A model generated the notes under the pieces. The model did no database searches. It saw nothing but the letters and a program-made list of their open reading frames with translations, and was not told the DNA's origin. This document shows, piece by piece, positions 31,506 through 39,563 of a stretch of 64,000 bases of DNA; position 1 is the stretch's first letter; each line of letters begins with the position of its first letter. The stretch comes from Alistipes sp. dk3624 (GTDB lineage: Bacteria; Bacteroidota; Bacteroidia; Bacteroidales; Rikenellaceae). The DNA is taken from positions 2,170,001-2,234,000 of the forward strand of contig NZ_CP045651.1 in the NCBI RefSeq assembly GCF_009557455.1, read 5' to 3'. The position numbers and the translations under genes were made by a program.

Positions 31506-32408
31506 ATGACGGGGCGTGTTTTCGACATACAACGTTTTTGTACCCACGACGGACCGGGGGTACGTACCACGGTGTTTCTGAAAGGGTGTCCGTTGCGTTG
31601 CGCCTGGTGCCACAATCCCGAATCGCAGCGTGCGGCGGACGAATTGCTGTTCTACCGTACGCGCTGTATCGGGTGCGGAGTATGCGACGAAGCGTGTCCT
31701 TACCGCGATGCGCGCCGAACGCTGCGGGATGCGGCGCTTCGACGCGAGCGGTGCGGGGGATGTTCGCGTTGTGCCGACGCCTGTCCGACCGGGGCCATCG
31801 AACGGGTCGGCCGGGATATGACGGTCGGGCAGGTGATGGAAGAGGTGCGCGGCGACGTTTCTTACTTCCGGCATTCGGGCGGGGGAGTCACCCTCTCCGG
31901 CGGCGAACCGATGGCGCAGTTCCGGTTTACCGCCGCTTTGCTGGAAGCATTGCGCCGGGAGGGTATCCATACGGCAATCGAGACTTCCGGACAAGGCCGG
32001 CTCTCCGATTTTCTCAGGGCGCAGCCGATGACCGATTTGTGGTTGTGGGACGTCAAGTCGCTCGACGGGGAACTGTATGAAAAATATACCGGTTTGCCGC
32101 TCGCGGCGATGCTGGATAACCTGCGGGCGGTGCACCGGGCGGGCGGGAACGTGCTGCTGCGTTCGATTTTTATTCCCGAATTGCACGATAACGCCGCTCA
32201 TGCCGGAGCTCTGGCCGATTTGCTGGACGGGCTGGATGGTGTGAAGGTGGAGTACGTGGCTTATCACCGGCTCGGGATTTCGAAGCTTGAAAAACTGGGC
32301 CTGCCTGCTTGCGGGCCTGCTTTTCGCCCGCCTTCGGCCGAGGAGATCCGCAGGTTCGGGGCCCGGGTCGACGGGTTGCTGAAAAAACGTCGGACTGGAT
32401 CGTTCTGA
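31506..32408 (+). CDS. glycyl-radical-enzyme activating enzyme (radical SAM, PflA family)
   Basis: 300 residues. The radical SAM cluster motif is CPLRCAWC (C28, C32, C35), preceded by the family signature RFCTHDGPGVRTTVFLKGC. Two ferredoxin-like clusters follow (C54, C57, C60, C64 and C83, C86, C89, C93), the arrangement of activases for diol dehydratases, choline lyase and similar enzymes rather than of PflA itself. The SAM-binding VTLSGGEP is present. The enzyme installs a glycyl radical on a partner. No partner enzyme (C-terminal RVxG motif protein) is encoded anywhere in the window. It is tightly spaced between two genes for secreted proteins (10 and 26 bp). Cytoplasmic. Confidence 0.93.
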   Translation: MTGRVFDIQRFCTHDGPGVRTTVFLKGCPLRCAWCHNPESQRAADELLFYRTRCIGCGVCDEACPYRDARRTLRDAALRRERCGGCSRCADACPTGAIERVGRDMTVGQVMEEVRGDVSYFRHSGGGVTLSGGEPMAQFRFTAALLEALRREGIHTAIETSGQGRLSDFLRAQPMTDLWLWDVKSLDGELYEKYTGLPLAAMLDNLRAVHRAGGNVLLRSIFIPELHDNAAHAGALADLLDGLDGVKVEYVAYHRLGISKLEKLGLPACGPAFRPPSAEEIRRFGARVDGLLKKRRTGSF

Positions 32409-32434
32409 CTCATAATTTGTTACTGTTTAAGAAT

Positions 32435-34114
32435 ATGAATGTAAAACGGATTTTGGTTTGGGGAGTCGTGGAAGGGCTGGCCGTTCTCGGTCTGACCCAG
32501 TGTTTGGTCGCCTGTCGGGAGCGGGCGGAAGAACCGGCGCCCCGCATCGTGAATATTATTAATTTCGTTCGCCAGACCGAGCCGCGTCCGGTGAATATTT
32601 CGGACGAGGATCTTTTCCTGACAACGCTCCGGCAGGTCGAACTGCTGGAAAAACACCGCTTGCGCGGGACTTTCTTGTTGCAGTACGACGCGCTGCTCAA
32701 TCCGCGTTATCAGGAACTGATGCGCAGGGCGTTGAAAGAGGGTTCCGAAGTAGGCGGCTGGTGGGAGATCACCCAACCTCACGTCGAAGCGGCCGGCATG
32801 ACGTGGCGCGGGGCCTATCCGTGGGACTGGCACGCGAACGTAGGTTTTTCGACGGGATATACTCCCGAAGAGCGCGAAAAATTGGTCGACGTCTACATGG
32901 CCGAATTCAAAAAGATTTTCGGGGCCTATCCGACGGCGGTCGGATCGTGGTTCATCGACGCGCATACGTTGCAGTACATGGCCGATCGTTACCGGATCGT
33001 CGCTTCGTGCAATTGCCGCGATCAGGTGGGAACGGACGGTTACACGCTGTGGGGCGGTTACTGGAACCAGGCTTATTACCCGAGCCGTAAAAATGCCTAC
33101 ATGCCGGCGCAGACTCCGCAAGAGCAGATCGGCGTCCCGGTGTTCCGGATGCTCGGCAGCGATCCGATCAACCAGTACGATAGCGGGCTCGGGCTTCCGG
33201 CCCAGGGAGTCGAGACGCTGGAGCCCGCCTATACCGAAGGGGGCGGCAACCCGGTTTGGATCGATTGGTTTTTCGACATGCTGACCGACGGGCCGTGCCT
33301 GGCTTTCCAGTATGCGCAGGTCGGACAGGAGAATTCGTTTACCTGGCCTCGGATGCGGCGCGGACTGGAATACCAGGTCGCAGTGGCGGATTCGCTGTCT
33401 CGGGCGGGAGCCCTGACCGTACAGACGTTGTCCGAATCGGGGCGATGGTTCAAGGAGCGTTTCGCGGAGACTCCGGCGACCTGCATCGTGGCGATGAAGG
33501 ACAGCAAGCCGGCCGGCCGCAAAACGGTGTGGTACGACAGCCGTTTTTACCGGGCCAATGTCGTGTGGGAGGATAGTACGCTGCGTTTCCGCGACATCCA
33601 TCTTTTCGATGAACGGCTGCCGTCGGCTTACCTGACGCAGCCGGGCACTTCGACGCAGTGCCTGTATACGACCCTGCCTCTGGTAGACGGTTTCAATTGG
33701 AGTTCGACGACGGAGACGGCCGGCCTGCGGTTGGTGGAAAAGATGGCCGACGGTAGTTGGCGGCCGGTTCCGGTGGGGATGCCGGCGGCCGGGGAGACCG
33801 CGCCCGGCGAACTGACCGTGACGACTCCGATCCTCGCAGGAGGTTCGTGCCGGATGGTTTTCGATGAGCGGGCGATCCGTATCCGGTTGACCGAAAACGC
33901 CGGAAAAGAGTATCGTTTCGTGCTGACGACGGCCCCGGAGAAGGCGTTGCCTTTTACCGCGATCGAACCGCAGTGCGTTCGGGCCCGTATCGGCGATCTC
34001 GATTACCGGGCGCAATGTACGGCCGGAACCGTCGGGGAGGAAGAGGCTGCGGATACGTTTCTGCTTATGCCGGATGCGGACGGCAGCCTGACGCTGGATC
34101 TGTCGCAGCGATAG
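32435..34114 (+). CDS. lipoprotein with polysaccharide-deacetylase-like (NodB) fold, function unknown
   Basis: The start is placed at the ATG at 32435 (MNVKRILVWG), giving 559 residues. The longer frame overlaps the activase gene. The lipobox LVAC puts the lipidated cysteine at C27. Residues about 40-330 follow a NodB-like layout: LEKHRLRGTFLLQYDALL, then KEGSEVGGWWEI, then PTAVGSWFIDAHTLQYMADRY. The usual TFDDGP and HxxxH metal motifs are not visible. The C-terminal 230 residues are beta-rich. It is the third gene of the operon, so probably a periplasmic or surface partner of the 950-residue protein. It could be a glycosidase or deacetylase relative. No activity can be claimed. Confidence 0.6.
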   Translation: MNVKRILVWGVVEGLAVLGLTQCLVACRERAEEPAPRIVNIINFVRQTEPRPVNISDEDLFLTTLRQVELLEKHRLRGTFLLQYDALLNPRYQELMRRALKEGSEVGGWWEITQPHVEAAGMTWRGAYPWDWHANVGFSTGYTPEEREKLVDVYMAEFKKIFGAYPTAVGSWFIDAHTLQYMADRYRIVASCNCRDQVGTDGYTLWGGYWNQAYYPSRKNAYMPAQTPQEQIGVPVFRMLGSDPINQYDSGLGLPAQGVETLEPAYTEGGGNPVWIDWFFDMLTDGPCLAFQYAQVGQENSFTWPRMRRGLEYQVAVADSLSRAGALTVQTLSESGRWFKERFAETPATCIVAMKDSKPAGRKTVWYDSRFYRANVVWEDSTLRFRDIHLFDERLPSAYLTQPGTSTQCLYTTLPLVDGFNWSSTTETAGLRLVEKMADGSWRPVPVGMPAAGETAPGELTVTTPILAGGSCRMVFDERAIRIRLTENAGKEYRFVLTTAPEKALPFTAIEPQCVRARIGDLDYRAQCTAGTVGEEEAADTFLLMPDADGSLTLDLSQR

Positions 34115-34125
34115 CCGGCGGCCGG

Positions 34126-34575
34126 TCAGAAATATTGTTTGCCCCAGATGAACAGCAGGGCCCAGCAAACGAAGCGGGCTCCTTTGCCGATCAGCATCAG
34201 GACGGCCGCTTTCTTGAAATCCACCTTGTAAAATCCGAGAGCGATCGCGAATACGTCGCCTACGACCGGCAACCAGGTCAACAGGGCCAGCAGCGAGCCG
34301 AAGCGGTCTATTTTGCTTTTGTGTTTGACGAGGGTTTCGTGCTTGACGCCCATGTAGCGCTCGATCCATTCCCATTTGCCGAGCCATCCGAGCCAGTACG
34401 AAGTCAGTCCGCCGAGCCAGTTGCCGAGCGTGGCGACCAGCACGCACAACCATACGTTTCCGCCTGCGGCCAGCATACCCAGCAGCAGCACGTCGGAACT
34501 GAACGGAACGACCGTCGCGGCGATGAACGAGCCGGCGAACAGGCCGACGTATCCCAGATTAAGCAGCCATTCCAC
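34126..34575 (-). CDS. YqaA-family (DedA/SNARE-associated type) inner-membrane protein
   Basis: 149 residues with hydrophobic segments at about 5-25, 32-62 (GNWLGGLTSYWLG) and 95-145 (LLALLTWLPVVGDVFAIALGF). The motif P-x-x-S-D-V-L near residue 25 and the WLPVVGD loop are typical of the VTT/YqaA group. These proteins are linked to lipid flipping or membrane homeostasis; the function of YqaA itself is not established. It is 35 bp after the kinase gene, probably one transcript, and convergent with the lipoprotein gene across 11 bp. Confidence 0.85.
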   Translation of the reverse strand: MEWLLNLGYVGLFAGSFIAATVVPFSSDVLLLGMLAAGGNVWLCVLVATLGNWLGGLTSYWLGWLGKWEWIERYMGVKHETLVKHKSKIDRFGSLLALLTWLPVVGDVFAIALGFYKVDFKKAAVLMLIGKGARFVCWALLFIWGKQYF

Positions 34576-34610
34576 GCGGTATGTTTAACGGATTGGACGA
34601 TTCGGGTGCA

Positions 34611-35612
34611 TTACAGGATGTAGTTTCCGGTTTCCACGTCGCCGACCATCCGGCGGATTTCTTCCCATACTTTTTCATCGAACGTGGTTCCGACGACTTC
34701 GATCACCTTTCCGGCGGCGATGGAGCCGATCGTGCCGCACTGTTCCATCGACAATCCCCGGCACAATCCGAACAGGAATCCGGCGGCGTAAAAATCGCCT
34801 GCCCCGGTGCTGTCGACCCGGCGGGCATTCCCCATGATCCCTATGTGATCCACCCGGCCGCGGTATTTGACGTAAGCGCCGCGCGTACCGACCTTCACGA
34901 CTGCGATCGAGCATTTACGGGCGATCTTGTCGAGCGCTTCCAGCGGGTTTTTTTCTCCTGTGAAAGCGGCCGCTTCCTGCTCGTTCGCAAACAGGATATC
35001 GACGTGTCGGTCGACCAGGTCGTGCAGGAAGCCGAGGTTTTCTTCGACGATGTTGAAACTCGCCAGATCGAGGGCGACTTGCAGTCCGCGCTCTTTGGCG
35101 ATGCGTACGGCGTTCGAGATCAATTCGTGATCCTGCACCAGGTAGCCTTCGATGTAGAAGTATTCGTAACCGTCGAAAATTTCGGGCGTAAGTTCGGTAT
35201 GGCGCATTTCGAGCGCTGCGCCGAGGTAGGTGCACATCGTGCGTTCGCCGTCGGGGGAGACCAACGATACGCAGCGTCCCGACGGTTCGTCGCCGCGGAA
35301 AACGGTCGGGGCGATTTGTAGTTCGTTCAGCGTCCGTTCGAAAAAGTCGCCCGTTTCGTCGCGTCCGACTTTGCCGATGTAGCCTGTCGAAGCGCCCATC
35401 CGGGCCAGTGCGCGGATCGTATTCGAAGCCGATCCGCCGAGCGAAAGCGTGTGGGGCGCGTCGGCGACCGATGCGTCGATCTGTCGTTGCAGTTCGCTGT
35501 CGACCAGGTTCATGCTGCCCCGCGGTAACTTGAAGGTATCGAGTATTTCGTCGTTTTTCAGGTTGATCAGGATGTCTGTCAGGGCATTGCCCATTCCGAT
35601 GACGCTTTTCAT
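34611..35612 (-). CDS. PfkB-family carbohydrate/nucleoside kinase
   Basis: The start is at the ATG at 35612 (MKSVIGMGNALTDILINL), 333 residues. The N-terminal glycine pair GGSASNTIRALARMG and the C-terminal catalytic signature VDSTGAGDFYAAGFLFGL (D the base) define the ribokinase/adenosine-kinase family. Bacteroidetes homologues are usually annotated as adenosine kinase, but the substrate cannot be read from the sequence. A probable weak promoter (CACCTTTG, minus strand 35757-35750) lies about 138 nt upstream. Confidence 0.88.
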   Translation of the reverse strand: MKSVIGMGNALTDILINLKNDEILDTFKLPRGSMNLVDSELQRQIDASVADAPHTLSLGGSASNTIRALARMGASTGYIGKVGRDETGDFFERTLNELQIAPTVFRGDEPSGRCVSLVSPDGERTMCTYLGAALEMRHTELTPEIFDGYEYFYIEGYLVQDHELISNAVRIAKERGLQVALDLASFNIVEENLGFLHDLVDRHVDILFANEQEAAAFTGEKNPLEALDKIARKCSIAVVKVGTRGAYVKYRGRVDHIGIMGNARRVDSTGAGDFYAAGFLFGLCRGLSMEQCGTIGSIAAGKVIEVVGTTFDEKVWEEIRRMVGDVETGNYIL

Positions 35613-35749
35613 GGATGATTCGGTTTTAGGTACAGTTGAGGTTTCGTGAAAAAATCGTGCCTTTCCGTTCACAGTGGGTCGGGAACCGCGTATGGAACGC
35701 TGATATGCATGGTGCGCCCGTTTCCGGCCGTTTTCTCGGACCGACTTTG

Positions 35750-35757
35750 CAAAGGTG
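35750..35757 (-). promoter_or_regulatory. possible -7 element for the PfkB kinase gene
   Basis: Minus strand CACCTTTG, 7 of 8 with TAnnTTTG, lies in the 193-bp gap after uvrC. No clear -33 element is seen. Confidence 0.35.
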
Positions 35758-35805
35758 TCTTTTTTTTCCCGGATTCACAAATTTTCAGGCCCGTTCGTAC
35801 GCCGG

Positions 35806-37653
35806 TTATTTCCCCTCTTTCGTGCCGTCCGCCGGCGCTTCCCGGAAATAGCGGATCACTTCGGCGGCGCGTTGCCGACCGATCAGTTCCGATAGTTCGG
35901 TTTCGGAAGCCGTCCGGATTCGGGACAGCGTGCGGAAGCGTTGCAGCAGTTTCTCTACCGAACGGTTGCCGAGGGTCGGGATGCTTTCCAGTTCGCTTTT
36001 GATAAAGGCGAGCGAACGCTTCTTGCGGTGGAAGGTGATGCCGAAACGGTGCGCTTCGTCGCGTATGTGCATCAGCACTTTCAACGCTTCGCTGTTGCGG
36101 TCGAGATAGTAAGGGGTGGAGTCGTGCGGGAAATAGACCTCTTCGATCCGTTTGGCCAGTCCGACGATGGCGACCCGGTCGGCGATCCCGAGCCGCAGCA
36201 GGGTTTCGTAGGCGAAGCGGAGCTGCCCCTTGCCTCCGTCCACGACGATCAGTTGCGGCAGTTCGGCGTCTTCGTCGAGCAACCTGCGGTAACGGCGTCC
36301 GATCACCTCTTCCATCGAGGCGAAGTCGTTGGCTCCAACGACGGTCTTGATGTTGAAATGGCGGTACTCCTTGCGCGCCGGTTTTGCGTCGCGGAATACG
36401 ACGCACGAAGCCACCGGATTGGTTCCCTGTAGGTTCGAGTTGTCGAAGCATTCGATGTGCCGCGGCGGGACGCTCAGGTGGAGCTCTTTTTGCAGGGCGG
36501 CCAGGATGCGGTTCGTGTGCCGTTCGGGATCTTTGATTTCGATCTGCTTGAGTTTTTCGAGCCGGTACAGGCGGCTGTTGCGCTCCGAGAGTTCCAGTAG
36601 ATGCAGCTTGTCGCCGCGCTGCGGCACGGTGAACGTTACTCCTTCGAATAGTTCCTGCGCCGGCAGCAGCGGGACGATCGCTTCGCGCGACAACCGTCCG
36701 CCCGGCAGTTGTTCGGCGATCCGGCTGATCGCGTAGGTCAGGATGTCCTGCGGCCGGTCTTCCAGCCCCGGTTTCAGTTCGACCGTGAACGAATTGACGA
36801 CGGCTCCGTCGGCGATCCGCATGAAATTGCAGTAGGCCGCATCGTCGTCGACGACCAGCGAGAAGACGTCCAGGTTGGTCAGCGTGTTGCTGACGACTAC
36901 CGATTTGCTCTGATAGGCGGCGAGGGCTTCGATCCGTTTTTTATAGACGGCGGCCTCTTCGAACCGCATTTCGGCTGCCGCGCCGACCATTTTTGCGCGC
37001 AGGTATTCGGTCGTCTCCCGGGTGTCGCCGCGCAGCAGCGACGTTACCAGTTCGATCCCTTCGCGGTATTCGGTTTCGCTTTGCAGACCGACGCAAGGTC
37101 CCTTACAGTTGCCGATGTGGTATTCCAGGCAGACGCTGTATTTGCCTTTGGCGATCGCTTCCGGGGAGAGATTCAGCGAACACGTGCGCAGGCTGTGGAT
37201 GCTGCGCACCAGGTCGAGCACCGTTTTCTGGATATAGACCGAAGCGTACGGCCCGAAATAGCGAGAACCGTCGCGCTCGCGCCGCCGGGTGGACTGTACG
37301 CGCGGAAACGGTTCGTTGCGGATCACGATCCACGGATAGGTCTTGTCGTCCTTCAGCAGGATATTGTACCGCGGCTGAAGACTTTTGATCATGCTGTTTT
37401 CGAGCAGGAAAGCCTCGTTCTCGGTTGCCACGACCGTGTGCCTCAGGTCGGCGATCCGCGAGACCATCACGCGCACTTTGGCGCTCTCGTTGGCTTTCGA
37501 CGTAAAATAGGAATAGACGCGGCGTTTGAGGTTTTTCGCCTTGCCTACGTAAATCACGCGGCCGTCGGCCCCGAGGAATTGATAAATGCCCGGGGATTCC
37601 GGCAGCAGGGCTACTTTTTCTTTCAGTTCGGCAATGCGTTTCGAGTCGGCCAT
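35806..37653 (-). CDS. uvrC: excinuclease ABC subunit C
   Basis: 615 residues, full length. The N-terminal GIY-YIG nuclease (PGIYQFLGADGRVIYVGKAKNL, about 18-40) makes the 3' cut. A central Cys cluster (VCLEYHIGNCKGPCVG) and the UVR helix (RFEEAAVYKKRIEAL) that binds UvrB follow. The RNase-H-like 5' nuclease domain has CFDNSNLQGTNPVASCVVF and VVDGGKGQL. The C-terminal helix-hairpin-helix (LESIPTLGNRSVEKLLQRF) completes it. It cuts both sides of damage in nucleotide excision repair. A weak -7 element TACTTTTA (minus strand 37686-37679) lies upstream. Confidence 0.97.
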   Translation of the reverse strand: MADSKRIAELKEKVALLPESPGIYQFLGADGRVIYVGKAKNLKRRVYSYFTSKANESAKVRVMVSRIADLRHTVVATENEAFLLENSMIKSLQPRYNILLKDDKTYPWIVIRNEPFPRVQSTRRRERDGSRYFGPYASVYIQKTVLDLVRSIHSLRTCSLNLSPEAIAKGKYSVCLEYHIGNCKGPCVGLQSETEYREGIELVTSLLRGDTRETTEYLRAKMVGAAAEMRFEEAAVYKKRIEALAAYQSKSVVVSNTLTNLDVFSLVVDDDAAYCNFMRIADGAVVNSFTVELKPGLEDRPQDILTYAISRIAEQLPGGRLSREAIVPLLPAQELFEGVTFTVPQRGDKLHLLELSERNSRLYRLEKLKQIEIKDPERHTNRILAALQKELHLSVPPRHIECFDNSNLQGTNPVASCVVFRDAKPARKEYRHFNIKTVVGANDFASMEEVIGRRYRRLLDEDAELPQLIVVDGGKGQLRFAYETLLRLGIADRVAIVGLAKRIEEVYFPHDSTPYYLDRNSEALKVLMHIRDEAHRFGITFHRKKRSLAFIKSELESIPTLGNRSVEKLLQRFRTLSRIRTASETELSELIGRQRAAEVIRYFREAPADGTKEGK

Positions 37654-37699
37654 GCGGTTAATTTGTGGTTTCGAAAATTAAAAGTATCAAAATTTATTC

Positions 37700-37707
37700 T
37701 ACATTTG
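37700..37707 (+). promoter_or_regulatory. -7 element for the acyltransferase fusion gene
   Basis: TACATTTG at 37700-37707 is a perfect TAnnTTTG, giving a leader of about 60 nt. The -33 element is not obvious. The 118-bp region also holds the divergent uvrC start. Confidence 0.55.
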
Positions 37708-37771
37708 TAAAACGGCCGGAACTTTTTGTGAAAAAATTCCGGAACCGGCAGAGCTATTTTATCGCCCGATT

Positions 37772-39538
37772 ATGGAACTTATACAGCCCAGTGACCTCTA
37801 TTTTGGACGGAGGGGATGGATCGCCCGCCTGCAAGCCCGTCTGATTATGAAGGTGGCCGCCCTGAAGAAAATCAATCGACTGTACGAAAGCGCATTTTCC
37901 TACGAGGGGCCTTATCCGGAAGGGTTGTTGTATAATCTGGGCGTCTCGTACGACGTCGCTCCGTCCGATCTCAAGAATATTCCGGCGTCGGGTCCGGCGA
38001 TCGTGATCGCGAACCATCCGACCGGTGCGCTGGACGGGATGATCCTGATCGACCTGCTTTCGAAAGCGCGTCCCGACGTGAAGTTCATGGGGAATTTCCT
38101 GCTGAGCCGGATCGGCCCCCTGAAACGGTTCTTTATCGACGTCGATCCGTTCGACGCGAAGTCCGGCGGTAACGTGTCCGGAATCCGCGAGTCGTTGCAG
38201 CATCTCTCCGGCGGCGGACTGCTGGTGATCTTCCCGGCCGGCGAAGTGGCGACTTGGCAGCGCGGGTTCCGGGACGTTAAGGACCGGCCGTGGCCCGAGT
38301 CGGTGCTAAAGTTTATCCGGAAGGCGCAGGTGCCGGTCGTTCCCGTTTATATCGAAGCTTCCAACAGCCGGACGTTCCGGCTGGCCGGGAAGGTGCATCC
38401 GATGCTGCGGACGTTGTTGCTACCGCGCGAGTTGGTCAACAAAGCGGGCTGTTCGGTGCCGTTGCGCATCGCTTCGCCGATCCTGCCCAAAAAGACCGAG
38501 GATCTTTCCAAAACGGCTTATAACAGTTACCTGCGCGCTTCGGTCGAGTACCTGAAGCCGTCCGGTAGACGGCGTCCCCGCCGGGCCGAGCGCCGTGCGG
38601 CGCGGAAGGTGCCCGATGAGGTTCGCGGTGACGTCGACGTGAAATTGCTTTGCAGCGAGTTGGAAAGCCTGCGGGGACATTATCGGCTGTTCGTTTCGGG
38701 CGGTTATGAGGTTTATTGCGCTCCGCCGCAGCAAATCCCGAACATGATGCTGATGATCGCCACGTTGCGCGAACGGACGTTCCGCGAGATCGGCGAAGGC
38801 ACCAAGAACGAGATCGATACCGACCGTTTCGACCGCTATTACCGGCAGTTGTTCATCTGGGACAACGAGGCGCTGCGGCTGGTCGGAGCCTACCGTTTGG
38901 GATTGGGCGACGAGATCATGCGGAACTACGGATTGAAAGGTTTCTATACCCATACGCTTTTCCGGATGTCGCCCCCGATGGGAGAGGTGATGAGCCGCAC
39001 CATCGAGCTCGGTCGTTCGTTCATCGCGCGCGAATACCAGCGGAAACCGGCGTCGCTGATGCTGTTATGGAAGGGGATTCTCCACGTTCTGCTACAGAAT
39101 GAACAGTATCGCTATCTGATGGGGCCGGTGACCGTTTCGGGAGGTTTCCAGCATACGTCCAAGCTGATTATCGCCGCGTATGTCAGTCGTTTCTACTTGG
39201 ATCGGAAGAAGGCCTCTTACATCAGGCCCCGGACGGGAATCGTCGTTCCGGCTCGGATCGACGAGTCGCTGATCGCGGAGGTGCGTCCGATCGAACTGAT
39301 CAATAAGATAATCTGCGATATCGAGCGGAATGCGTTTTCGATCCCTGTGTTGATTCGCAAATACTTGCAACTGAACAGCAGTGTGCTCGGATTCAATACG
39401 GATCACGAGTTCTGCGACTCGCTCGACGCCCTGATGCTGCTCGACCTGCGGCGGGTGCCCGAAGAGACGATCTTGATGTTGTCCAAAGAACTGACCGACA
39501 TCGACGTGATCGGCCGTTTCAAAAAAATCAAAGACTAG
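37772..39538 (+). CDS. PlsC-type O-acyltransferase fused to GNAT-type N-acyltransferase (glycine/ornithine lipid synthase, GlsF-like)
   Basis: 588 residues with two enzyme domains. Residues about 30-255 are a PlsC/hemolysin-type acyltransferase with ANHPTGALDG (H82, D88) and FPAGEVATW. A basic linker follows at about 262-275 (RRRPRRAERRAARK). Residues about 290-490 are an OlsB/GNAT-type N-acyltransferase (RTFREIGEGT, GLKGFYTHTLF, ELGRSFI). In Bacteroides the two activities are separate proteins (GlsA and GlsB) that make N-acyl-3-acyloxyacyl glycine, and single-chain fusions (GlsF) are known from Flavobacterium. The glycine specificity is inferred from the phylum; ornithine is the alternative. 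Acts at the inner membrane. Confidence 0.85.
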   Translation: MELIQPSDLYFGRRGWIARLQARLIMKVAALKKINRLYESAFSYEGPYPEGLLYNLGVSYDVAPSDLKNIPASGPAIVIANHPTGALDGMILIDLLSKARPDVKFMGNFLLSRIGPLKRFFIDVDPFDAKSGGNVSGIRESLQHLSGGGLLVIFPAGEVATWQRGFRDVKDRPWPESVLKFIRKAQVPVVPVYIEASNSRTFRLAGKVHPMLRTLLLPRELVNKAGCSVPLRIASPILPKKTEDLSKTAYNSYLRASVEYLKPSGRRRPRRAERRAARKVPDEVRGDVDVKLLCSELESLRGHYRLFVSGGYEVYCAPPQQIPNMMLMIATLRERTFREIGEGTKNEIDTDRFDRYYRQLFIWDNEALRLVGAYRLGLGDEIMRNYGLKGFYTHTLFRMSPPMGEVMSRTIELGRSFIAREYQRKPASLMLLWKGILHVLLQNEQYRYLMGPVTVSGGFQHTSKLIIAAYVSRFYLDRKKASYIRPRTGIVVPARIDESLIAEVRPIELINKIICDIERNAFSIPVLIRKYLQLNSSVLGFNTDHEFCDSLDALMLLDLRRVPEETILMLSKELTDIDVIGRFKKIKD

Positions 39539-39563
39539 AAGGCTGCGTTTGCATCTGCCGGCG

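Noticed and set aside
28685-31615. 976-codon frame antisense to the large secreted protein
   Set aside because: Arg/His-rich shadow overlapping a gene with a signal peptide, promoter and operon partner on the other strand.
32420-34453. 677-codon frame antisense to the lipoprotein gene
   Set aside because: It also overlaps the yqaA-type gene and has no recognisable domain; a GC shadow.
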